64,000 nt of DNA, from positions 2,790,001-2,854,000 of the forward strand of contig JAPYXD010000737.1 in NCBI GenBank assembly GCA_030998225.1, read 5' to 3'. This stretch comes from Diplolepis rosae (taxonomy: Eukaryota > Arthropoda > Insecta > Hymenoptera > Diplolepididae). The notes below the pieces were generated by a model. That model saw only the letters and a list, made by a program, of their open reading frames with translations. It was not told the origin of the DNA and ran no database searches. Positions 35,411-44,959 of this stretch are shown in pieces (position 1 is the first letter of the stretch; each line of letters begins with the position of its first letter). The translations under genes were made by a program, and so were the position numbers.

Positions 35411-36328
35411 CCAGGTCTAGAAGTATGAAACCGGAACTTATTTGCAAAAGTTACACGTCTGTTGCATGAAAATGATCAAAAATATTTTATTCAAAGTAAT
35501 CTCCATTGCTATTTACACATTTTTCCCACCTCTCCGGAAGGTGATGAATGCCACGTCAATAAAACTGTACGTCTTTTAAATCAAACCAGTTATCCAGCCA
35601 TTCTCGTACATTTTCGTATGAAGTGAAGCGTTGTTCAGTGAGTGCGTGGCCCAGTGATGCGAACAGGTGGTAATCCGACGAAGCCAAGTCTGGAGAATAA
35701 GCGGCATGCGCCAGTATTTCCCAACTGAACGTCTCGATCGTTTCCTTGACCCGTTTCGCTGTGTGTGATGGGGCATTATCGTGAAGAAAAATGACTTTGT
35801 GTTCCTTCTTCAATAATCCGGTCGTTTTTCTTGTAATGCTCGATTTAAGTCGATCATTTGCTGTTGGTAGCGATTCGTGTTGACAGTTTCACCAGATTTT
35901 AGCAGCTCATAATAGATAACACCCTTCTGATCCCAGTCTTCGAACTTTTTCGGTGGTTTTCCACAATCTTCGTTTCCCACATCAAAATTACCACTTTTGA
36001 ATTTTTTAAACCACTCGAAACACTGTGTTTTGCCAAGAGCAGGTTCACTGTAAGCGTCGACAAGCATTCGATGCGATTCTGCAGCAGTTTTCTTCAAGTG
36101 ATAACAAAAAACTGTGCTGTCCGCAAATCGTAGTTCGTAGGCACAAAACTCGACATGTTGATGCTTGTAGTAAATACACTGGTATATCGAACTTGGGTTG
36201 TTGTCTACTGAAAATCTTTCTCAGCTGCTAGAGGGAGAAGATGGCGCTGCAGAAGCGGTCGTAAGATCCCTAAACTGATGGCAAGCACCATTTATAGGGA
36301 AATTCCGGTTTCATACTTCTAGACCTGG
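35411..36328 (-). mobile_element. mariner element 1, internally deleted
   Basis: Perfect 26-bp terminal inverted repeats, beginning CCAGGTCTAGAAGTATGAAA, at 35411-35436 and 36303-36328, with TA-rich flanks. At 918 bp it is about 0.4 kb shorter than a usual mariner. It is inserted in the copia remnant. Confidence 0.9.
35487..36156 (-). pseudogene. mariner 1 transposase, deleted and frameshifted
   Basis: The start at 36156 gives MSSFVPTNYDLRT, then a frame change into AAESHRMLVDAYSEPALGK (helix-turn-helix region) up to PPKKFEDW. This joins directly to DQKGVIYYELLKSGETVN. The stretch with the first catalytic Asp of the DD34D triad is missing. A second frame supplies VIFLHDNAPSHTA (second Asp) and SPDLASSDYHLF (third Asp). 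A stop replaces W after QFY, and the end reads LPERWEKC. The product could not catalyse transposition. The left breakpoint after FED matches that of mariner 2. Confidence 0.9.
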
Positions 36329-37329
36329 TATACTTGCACTCGATTCTCACACTGAACTATATACAGACGCTGTATCGAACCTTCTAGATGTGGAGTTTTT
36401 CAATTTTATCAATTTTCAAACCCATCTGTCGACGTGAGGCAATGCAATATGAAAATTTAAGAATTAGTGGGATGTAACAATTTATTAACATTTTATTTTT
36501 CATAAAACATAAACAATTTCTTGGGGAACACGAAATCAAGACATCGCTGAAATCTATCAACTTTAATAAAATGTTTTTAAACTAATCAATTATTACAAAA
36601 TTTTTCTCTTTTTCCATATAAAATATTTTTCATACGATGTTGTTGTTAATAATTGGCTTTAGAGTCCAGAAATAATAACTCTGAAGGAGCAAACGTTTCG
36701 ACTGTGATCGGAGTCCTTATCAGTGATCTGTATTTCTATGATTGAAATATCAAAAAACAATAGCTATCTTTTTCAAATAAGAATAATACGATGAATCGAA
36801 TTAGAGTAGAATATTGTAAAATTTTAACAAAAAATATAATATTATTGTAGAAAAAAGTCACATCATCAGTTTAGTACGTAGCCTTAAGCTGTAATATAAG
36901 TTAAAGACTCCTTGCTTCTTATAGGACATCCACAAGTAATCAAGGTAATGCAAAGCACGCCGAACAAGTCACTGAGTAGCATCGTGGGGACTTCAAACAC
37001 AGGAGGTCTTAAAGTTTTTAAAACACCAGGACATGAATCTCGGGTATAATTCTGCAATTCCATATATAAGGGACATTATTGCTTAAGCGACCCCACCAAA
37101 ACAAAAAATTTTGCTGTCCGTACGGTAATTATTTAGCGCATGCGCAAGAGTTTATGTTCCTTTTAAAACTCTTACACCGTTGGTTTTAAATGCTTGTGAC
37201 TATTATCGCCAGTTCCGCAAATCACTTTTATAGTAGTTATTTGGATTCGTATTTGTACGCACTTTTCGATAGTAAATTTATTTTTTGATTCAGAATTTTA
37301 TAATTTAAAAAAAGAAGAAGTTCTTCAAT
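36329..37329. other. intronic stretch with a hammerhead-like motif
   Basis: No gene recognised. The only structured signal is the ribozyme-like motif at 36690-36725. Confidence 0.4.
36690..36725 (-). ncRNA. degenerate hammerhead-ribozyme-like motif
   Basis: On the reverse strand, CTGATAAG-GACT-CCGATCAC-AGTC-GAAAC has the layout of a hammerhead core: the CUGANGA box, a 4-bp stem II with loop, and the GAAA box. The base equivalent to catalytic G8 is A, so it is probably inactive. Penelope-like elements are known to carry such motifs. No other Penelope sequence is visible beside it. Confidence 0.35.
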
Positions 37330-37600
37330 TTCCTTTAGAGCGGTAGTGAGGAAGTCCATTTACGACCGGTGTTTGCATATTGTATCTGTTTTCGTTCCTC
37401 AGGTCATACTTTTGTTCTTTACGTCCGCTGATTATCTGTGACAATGTGGATTACATTTTTCCAATGCGCGTCGGTGGGACGCAGCATACGTTGTTGACAT
37501 GGCTAGTATTCATGTACGCAATTGTAGCGCACCTTCGGCGTACGCTCGGTAACGACTTGGCCTGAATACATCGGTCCTCGTCCTAAAACGCGTGCCTCAG
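37330..37600 (-). repeat. dispersed repeat family H, copy 2
   Basis: The reverse complement matches 1755-1810 and 2450-2590, including AACAGATACAATATG and GTCGTAAATGGAC. It lacks the GC-rich island. It lies shortly before Dp exon 37902. Confidence 0.6.
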
Positions 37601-37901
37601 CTCCTAGTAATACAATATTGTATTTACACTATTGAAAAGAACGTAATAATATGAATCCCAAGACCTCGTATTAAAGTCTAAGAACTGGAAACATTTTGGT
37701 ATGGTCTTTTAGGAAATAATGACCTATAAACATAAAGACCTATTTTTTTTTATTTTCAAAAAATGTGTGTTCAAGTTAAAGCATTTGAAGGATCTAAGTT
37801 TCTTCACTTTCACGATTGAAATAACTAAATAAAAATAAACCATCAGTTAGAGATAAAAAGTTTGGAATTTAAGATAAAGTAGACTTTTGTTCTTTGTCTA
37901 G

Positions 37902-37968
37902 GTCTTGTCATCTGGTACGCAAGTCTTGAGAACTATTAGTCTACAAAGTCCATCAACACCAGGACAAC
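37902..37968 (+). CDS. Dp: Dp, N-terminal exon (VLSSGTQVLRT...)
   Basis: The acceptor TTGTTCTTTGTCTAG precedes GTC. The exon encodes VLSSGTQVLRTISLQSPSTP, then GQ and the first base of an Arg codon, followed by donor GTAAGT. It is 67 nt, phase 0 in and phase 1 out. With the next exon it gives PGQ-R-LVTIPLQ, a continuous phase-consistent peptide. That region precedes the DNA-binding domain in insect Dp as I recall it. Two exons joining over a 76-bp intron with good borders make chance unlikely. Confidence 0.75.
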
Positions 37969-38044
37969 GTAAGTTTGAGCATAGGAACATATTTTTTATG
38001 TTTCAATTCATAATTTTCATTCAAACGTACAATTGTTTACACAG

Positions 38045-38142
38045 GCTTGGTAACGATACCGTTGCAAAATGCAAAAGTATCATCGGTAAAATCTGGTGAC
38101 ACATTGATGACGAAGACCATTCAGCTCACTTCAGCTCAAATG
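38045..38142 (+). CDS. Dp: Dp, N-terminal exon (LVTIPLQ...)
   Basis: Acceptor TTTACACAG; the first two bases complete Arg (C+GC). The exon then encodes LVTIPLQNAKVSSVKSGDTL followed by MTKTIQLTSAQM, and ends in phase 0 before GTAAGT. The exon at 57020 begins in phase 0 with SDIKQAIASQ, giving TSAQM-SDIKQ. It belongs to the low-complexity N-terminal region with no enzymatic motif. Confidence 0.75.
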
Positions 38143-38179
38143 GTAAGTTTTCATGATATAAATAATTTTTCATTATAAC

Positions 38180-38243
38180 TAGTGATTCTCCGATAATGTT
38201 GGCAGTGGCAGAAATTTCACACTCAACTCATTAATTTGATACC
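38180..38243 (+). repeat. single arm of inverted-repeat family M
   Basis: ACTAGTGATTCTCCGATAAT and CACTCAACTCATTAATTTGA match the right arm of the M repeat at 14072-14137 with several substitutions. No partner arm nearby. Confidence 0.65.
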
Positions 38244-38489
38244 ATATAATACTCTTAAAAGAGACTATTGACTGCCAAACAATTTCTTTCACTATTAAAG
38301 GATTTTCTATTAAAAATTGGCGTGAGAGGAAATCCTTTAACAGTTCAAGGATTGTCGTTTCCAATGCTGTCCTTTTACTGTTAAAGTATTTCCTTTGGTC
38401 TGAAAATGAAATCCTTTGTCTTACAAAGAAAATATAGTTCCGAGGATGAAAGAAAAAAAATGGTATGATATAAGCTAATATGAAATGTA

Positions 38490-39404
38490 TTAGGTGCGCA
38501 ACTAAGTTCCCGCTGTTTGTGAATAGATGGCTCCAGCAGTAAGTGCTGGTCGATTTTGACATATCCAAAACGTCATGAACCAAGCTTAGACATATGGTAA
38601 ACAAACCGTTTTGACACATTATTGATTTTGTTTTGGCGTCATATACTTTTGGTTGTGTGAAAATGTCTGATTTTGTTCCAAATAATCGTCATTTACGGGA
38701 AGTGTTGATTTTTTTCTTTCATTCGTATAAAACGGCGGTTGAAGCGCATCGAGAGCACCAAAAAGTTTACGTAGATGCTGCTTTAAGTGAAACAACGTGC
38801 CGTCATTGGTTCTGTCGCTTCAAAGACGGTGATTTCGATGTTGAAGACCGTCCGCGTGAAGGAAGGCCAAAAACCTTCGAAGACGCTGATGTTATTTATT
38901 ATGAGTTGTTGAAACTGAACGAAACCATCACTGGAGAACGGTATCGAACGCAATTGATGCGTTTGAGCCGAGCACTGCGGGAAAAACGACCACAATACGA
39001 GCAAAGGCACAAAAAAGTGATTTTACAGCATGACAACGCTCAGCCTCACGTTGCCGAACTCTTTAAAACCTACCTGGAAACACTCAAATGGGAAGTCCTA
39101 CCTCACCCGCCGTATTTCCTAGATATTGCGCCGTCCGATTATTACTTGTTCCGGTCGATGGCACATAGTCTGGCTGATCAGCAGTTCCGCTCATATGAAG
39201 ACATCGAAAAATGGCTTGATTTGTGGATAGCCTCAAAAGATGAACACTTTTACCGTAACGGTATTCGAGCTCTACCAGAAAGATGGGAAAAAGTTGTAGC
39301 TAACGATGGGCAATACTTAAAATGATTCATTTGTAACCATTTTTTATAATAAAGTTGCATTTTCATGAAAAAAAAAAACAGCGGGAACCTAGTTGCGCAC
39401 CTAA
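38490..39404 (+). mobile_element. mariner element 2, internally deleted but with one open frame
   Basis: Terminal inverted repeats start TTAGGTGCGCAACTAAGTTC and match over about 29 bp with one difference. Flanking TA at 38488-38489 and 39405-39406. 915 bp long. It differs in termini and protein from mariner 1 and is inserted in the large Dp intron. Confidence 0.92.
38663..39325 (+). CDS. mariner 2 transposase, in-frame internal deletion
   Basis: The start is taken at MSDFVPNNRHLREV (38663), matching other mariner N-termini; an upstream in-frame ATG at 38633 is also possible. The 220-residue product keeps the two helix-turn-helix units (AVEAHREHQKVYVDAALSE; CRHWFCRFKDGDFDVED) to RPKTFEDA. 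It then jumps straight to DVIYYELLKLNETITGERY. The second Asp (VILQHDNAQPHVA), third Asp (APSDYYLF) and terminal LPERWEKVV remain; the first catalytic Asp is gone. There is no stop or frameshift. It could still bind mariner ends but should not cut. Full-length relatives are about 340-350 residues. Confidence 0.9.
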   Translation: MSDFVPNNRHLREVLIFFFHSYKTAVEAHREHQKVYVDAALSETTCRHWFCRFKDGDFDVEDRPREGRPKTFEDADVIYYELLKLNETITGERYRTQLMRLSRALREKRPQYEQRHKKVILQHDNAQPHVAELFKTYLETLKWEVLPHPPYFLDIAPSDYYLFRSMAHSLADQQFRSYEDIEKWLDLWIASKDEHFYRNGIRALPERWEKVVANDGQYLK

Positions 39405-39574
39405 TACATAAGCCCAACTTTGACAAATGGCAATATTAAATCGATCATTTTTAATACTATAATGAAGACCCGTCTTAGATTTCAGTTTAAAGAAATTTGA
39501 AGATACAACTTTGATGGCAACCATAATATTCATTGAAATCTAAGCACGCTTTACAAAATCATTTTAAAAAAATC

Positions 39575-39690
39575 TGCCCGCTCCGCGGGCACATTCTTGT
39601 CGCACGCAGCTCGCTTCGCTCGCAAGTTTGAGCGCGCCTAGGGCGCGCGACTTGATCGTCGCACTTCGCGCTCGGTCTTGTGCTCTTCGC
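39575..39690. other. GC-rich cluster of short palindromes
   Basis: Contains GCCCGCTCCGCGGGC, CTCGCTTCGCTCGCAAG and GCGCGCCTAGGGCGCGC in about 115 bp. Sits immediately upstream of J copy 2 and may belong to it. Confidence 0.75.
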
Positions 39691-39696
39691 ATACAT

Positions 39697-40945
39697 TTAA
39701 GTTTATTTCTTATAATTTAATACTGAAGCTCTAACCAATTTTATAATATTAAAGATGATGTAAATTACTCATTTTCTCAAAATCACTAAATTTCTTTTTC
39801 AGTTAAAGTGAAACAGGAAATTCAATTTACTTAAGGCTCTATCGGCCTTAAGGAACACATTCTCATCATGACACTCGCGCTTCGCGCTCGATTTTCTGTA
39901 TACATTTCAGTAACTTTTTAATAAATTACATGATTAAAATAATTTATTTTCTTCCAAATATCTAAAAAAGGAAAAACAATCGTAGACTTTATTTTAGGAA
40001 ACGATTTTGCAGAACAACGCTTATTTCGTATCTCACATATTTTGGTGAAAAAAATCGAAGTTTTTCAATATTAAAAATCAAAACATAAAATATACATCCT
40101 GTCGAGAAATTTCTCAATAAGAATGTGTAGACTTCATTTAGGCAAATAATTTTTCATCTAAACGTTTTTTATGTATCTCATATATTTTGTCTAAAAAATG
40201 GAATTCTTGAATTTTAATCGTATTTTTTGGAATTGAAACAAAAAATATGTTTTTTCATAAACTGTGTGAGACAAAACTTGTAGATCTTTTTGAAACGAAC
40301 AACTTTGTATTCTTACGTTTTTTTCATATTTCCCATATTATTGTTAAAAAATTGAATTTTCGATTTTCAATATATTTTTTTTTTTAATTACAAAGAAAAA
40401 TATGCATCTTATGAAAAAATGTTACAATTCAAATTTGTAGGTCTTTATGTAGAAAATAATATTGTATCATAAGGTTTTTTCGTATCTCGTATAATTTAAC
40501 TGGAAAATGGAATTTTGATATTGACTTTTTTCAAGTTTTAATATGCTGTAACATTTCTAATTTTGATTAAATCAAAAAATGTTATCAGGATAATTTATAG
40601 AGATTTATGAGCACTATCAAAAACCAGTATTGAAATTTTTGATTTTTTCAAAAAGTTATTTTCAAAAACACAAAAATAGTGCACAATCCCTCAATTCTGA
40701 TTGGATGTGGCTGGTTAACGAACTTGTCCTTACTTTCTCGCCTCCGATAAAGTGTGCCAAAGTTCAATTCAATCTGATAATTCTATCGAGAGTTATACCG
40801 CTCACGACCTACTACAGACAGACAGACACTTTCGTAAAAACCGTTTTTTCTGACTCAGGGGGTCTCAAAACGTAAAGATTTGATGAAAATTTCGAAAGTC
40901 ATTTTTCACATAAAACCAATACCTTCTCATCCATGATGAGAATGT
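39697..40945 (+). mobile_element. repeat family J, copy 2
   Basis: Same order of landmarks as 14187-15316. The core is 39857-40945 with ACATTCTCATCATG / CATGATGAGAATGT ends. About 120 bp longer, owing to an extra block near 39930-40050. No protein domain recognised. Confidence 0.75.
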
Positions 40946-43900
40946 AAAAAGACGACTGCTTGCCCTTCGGTGGTAAAAAGCATTAAAAATTAATAAATTT
41001 ATAATGCTTTGATTGTTAGAAGCAATGAAAAATGATGTTATGCGGATAAAATTTTTTTGTTTTGGTATACGTATAACAATTTAACAATTAAACTGAAAAA
41101 CTATTGGCAACACCCAGTAAGGCCGCCTCTTGTCGGTAATCTTCGAAGGGTCAGGCTTACCTGACGAGAGTGAATGTGCAAAGGATGACTATAGAATTAT
41201 TCTACTTCGAATCCTTGGTTTTCTCTTCTTTCCAAAGTAGCCCCAATATAAGGATTAGAGTAAATTGGCAGTAAAGAGGTTAGAGAAATTACTGTGTTTG
41301 GGTTCGTTGGAAGAAGCTTACAATTTTGTTTTGTTTGTGTTTTTTTTTAAAGTAATAAATGGATAGGAAAACCCAGATGTGCTGCTTCGTGAGAAGGTAC
41401 AATTTTAAGACTATTCATAAAATCTGGTACAAAGAAACGAGGGAAACTGTTTACACAGGACTCAACACATCTCTTTATCTTACCCAATGTAATAAGTTTT
41501 TCTATCCAAGCCTATCATCCACGTAATCACGTGTATTCTTTTCTGTCCCTTACGTAACTGGTATGAAGGACATATGTATTGATGTAAGAACTTTAATTTT
41601 GTAAATATTCATTACACCAAGTCATTCTTTGATTAACAGTTTAAAAAATAATAATTAAACTATCTTAGTGAACTTCTCAAAAATACTTTTTAATAGTACA
41701 ATGTAGGAATATGAAGAAAATGATATCAAAACTGGTGAACGAGGGAAATTGGACCAAATAGATTGAAGAAGGGAAAAATCGTACGATTAATTTTCGCATA
41801 TTTAAAAAAAAAATAAAACAGCTTCAGATAAACTACTTTTAAAAATTTTGAGTCAATTTCTATGTTGATTGAATTGTGTGAGATACTACAGATTAGATTT
41901 TCGAAAGTGATAGGTACAGCCAGTAAGTAAATGAAAAATTGTATGGTTGCTAATAGTTTTCTCATTTCTAAGCATTAAAAAGTATTTATATTAAAGCATA
42001 TTATTATTTTTTTGTTCATGAGGCAAAATTTTCTGAGTGTACTTTTTGAAATTTTATCAAAACCAAACAAATGTTATAAGTTTTTACCTATCCGACATAA
42101 CTTCCCTTCTCCCCAAGTTTTGACTCTGAAATCTCATTTTTGTATGAGCTATGTTGGGGGGGGGGGGGGGGGGGGTAAAATAAAAAAAATAGTCTCTCTT
42201 GGAAATGGTTCAACTGATTCTGATGAAAAAAATATAAATGTTATAAATAGAGCCCGGATCAGAGCAGGTCGTGAGAGCAATGCAATGTAGTGTAACCAAG
42301 CCATAAAACGTCTGGTGCGTGTGGAGTGGTCGCAATGCGCAAAGAAAGTAAGAAAACAGTAACCGCTAAGTTGTTAAAAAGGCTAAATCATGTATTGGTG
42401 TTGTGCAAAGAAATTGGGATGAATGTGCCAAAGAGTAGAGCAATGCCAAGCAGAGTGACAAGTGAGAAATTGTCATACTTATAATCATGTTACAGTTATA
42501 AATTATAAAAAAGTATTTGCAGATTGCTTGCATCAAGAGTCACAATTTTGCATGTTTACGTATACTTTCAATTTATTGTAATAATGAAAACACATCGTAA
42601 TTTTCAAGCCTCATTATTATAATTAAGGAGTGGCAATTTTTAAACGAAACCCCTGTTCCCTACTATTCCCGGGTATGTTCTATCAGAATTTGAGCTAAAA
42701 ATTGAAATATCTCTTCTATTGTATATATTTATATTTGCCTATATAATATATGCATTTTGAATATACCTATACTAGTAACACAGAAACACAAAAGTTATTG
42801 TAATAATTTGTGTCGCACCAAATTACGAAGAATGCATCACTGTTCTGTAAGTTTTAATAATTCAGAGTAAAGTTTCAGAATGTACGTCACAAATAAATAA
42901 TATTAAATCATCTCTGCTTAAAAATTAAGGAAAGTTTCTTGATATTTTTTTCTCCGTGTATGTTTCCAAAGGAAATTTACAATGGTTTAAACAGTGGTTT
43001 TTGCTTAAGTTTTGTTCTTTTCACCATATTTTCTCTTTTTAACCCATTAAGGACAAAGATCGTATCTTTTTCAACATGTTTTTGAACCTAAATTTCATAC
43101 TTGTAACAGAGGAATGAATGGGTAGAAGTCAGTGTTTCTTATATTTTCACGTGTGCTCTAACAGAATCTGGACTCCGAATTGAGAACTTTCCACTATTCA
43201 AAGATTATCGGATTTTTATGAATTCATCATTGGTAGAGCTTTTTTCCTTTTGCTACTTAAAGACTAAGATGGTAGGATCAAGTAGAATTTCATCTTCTGT
43301 CATATGATTTATTAAAGTAAGTGTTTTCTTATATTGTTTTGGTCAACACTTATCTTTCTACATATTCGTTATTTATTTTCACAATAGATGGAAATCCAGC
43401 CACTTCCGGCAGCAAAAATTTGAGTTATCAAAATTCGATCATATGCAAGGAATGATGTTTAGTGTTTATAATGTTTGATGCTCGTTTTACAATTTGAAGT
43501 GTTCTTCTAGTGAAACTTTGCTCGCGATGCCTTTATGAAATTCTTGTTTTTTCCATTACCTGAAATATTTAAAGTTATCTGAAAAATTGTATAATCTATA
43601 TTTTGCTGAGTCCGTATTGCGGAAAACCATACATGATAGATCAATCTTGAAGTGAATGTTCTTAAAATCATACACATAAACTAATATCTCGTAAAGAACT
43701 TTATATGTCATTATATTCTCATCATAAATGAGAAGGTATTTTTTATGTAAAAAATGACTTGAAATTTTTTTGCATGATTCTGGTTTTTCAGACGATTTAG
43801 ATTCTTGTACTAATTGCAACGAAAAATTATCGAGTTTCATTTATAAAAAAATCTCCTGGAAGTTACCGAGTAGATAATAAATCATAAATTCCATTGGGTG

Positions 43901-44049
43901 AAGAGTGAGACTGTATTGAAGTTAAAGTATTTTCGACTGAATCTGTAAGCAGAACTTGCAATTGAACGATTTAAATATATTTATTTTAATCAAAATGATC
44001 AATTTGTTCAATAAAATAAAGTCTCAAAGAAATTGAAATATTCGAAGTC
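40946..44049. other. intronic stretch, one J fragment and a poly-G run
   Basis: No gene recognised. 43711-43775 is an inverted fragment of the J right end (TTCTCATCATAAATGAGAAG). A 20-base G run is at 42156-42175. Confidence 0.5.
42156..42175 (+). repeat. homopolymer of 20 G
   Basis: Uninterrupted G20 in AT-rich sequence. A chance frame through it encodes a glycine tract and is not a gene. Confidence 0.9.
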
Positions 44050-44670
44050 CAAATATAGTGATCGTAATGATAAGGGGTGGCGCATTCGTGCATTGATGAA
44101 GCTATTTCAAGAAAATATTCTGAAGCTTGGCATCTGAAGAACTGCTCTTTCGGTAGACGAAATAATGGCTAAATCGTATGCGAGAACTTTATTGAAACAG
44201 TTTATACGTGGGGAACTCATCCAATTTAAACTTGAATTCTGGGAACTACGCACTGCAGATGGATATTTACTGAATAATGTCTTATTTGTGGGAAAAAGTT
44301 ATCAGTAAGACAATTTAGTTAAATCCGCTTTGTGTTTTCGGGTGGTAATGAATTTATTAAAACCATTTTTTCAAAATGACAGCTGCTGGAAAACTTCCAC
44401 AGTTTCATCTTTATTTTAATATATATTTTTTTAAATTTGGATTTTGCTGAACATTTGAAAATTCTTAAATTAAAATGTACTGGAACTATTAAAGAAAACT
44501 GGGCAATTGAAAAGAATGTTATCGATAAGAAGTCTCCACGTGGGACATATGCAGTGAAGCATGAACAAAACAGCGGAATTAGTTACACCCGCTGTAATAG
44601 ATTCAAAATCAGTCTTGATCGTATCTACAGCTACAGGGATAACTCTTCTATTACGGTCGAAGGGTTATAG
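44050..44670 (+). pseudogene. piggyBac-type transposase relic
   Basis: Translation gives GWRIRALMKLFQENILKLGI, a stop, then ALSVDEIMAKSYARTLLKQF (the SxDExM block with the first catalytic Asp) and GELIQFKLEFWELRTADGYL. A degraded gap and frame changes follow. The frame at 44437-44670 then resumes with DFAEHLKIL, KCTGTIKENWAIEKN and RGTYAVKHEQNSGISY, the PGBD segment after the second Asp. It is a different lineage from the intact frame at 62966. Multiple stops; non-functional. Confidence 0.8.
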
Positions 44671-44959
44671 TTCGAATGCAGGAACCAAAATCGAGATTCC
44701 TTTTCCGTAAGCGTTTCATCTTTACAATTGGTTCATAGGTAGGATAGATGTCCACGATGGACAGTGCAATAATGTGCTACCAAACATGTGTTCAAAGAAA
44801 TGGGCGTGGGTAGTTTTTATTAGACTTATTCAGGGCGCTGTTGTGAATTCCGTTGTAATATTCAATTTCGATTACACCCAAGCTATTCTCTGCTTTAAGC
44901 ACATGTATAAAAACAGGCTTGGCTACGGATAGGACATCAGCATAAACAATCTGTTGTTT

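Noticed and set aside
42012..42290. 92-residue frame with a glycine tract
   Set aside because: Glycines come from the G20 homopolymer; no other coding signal.
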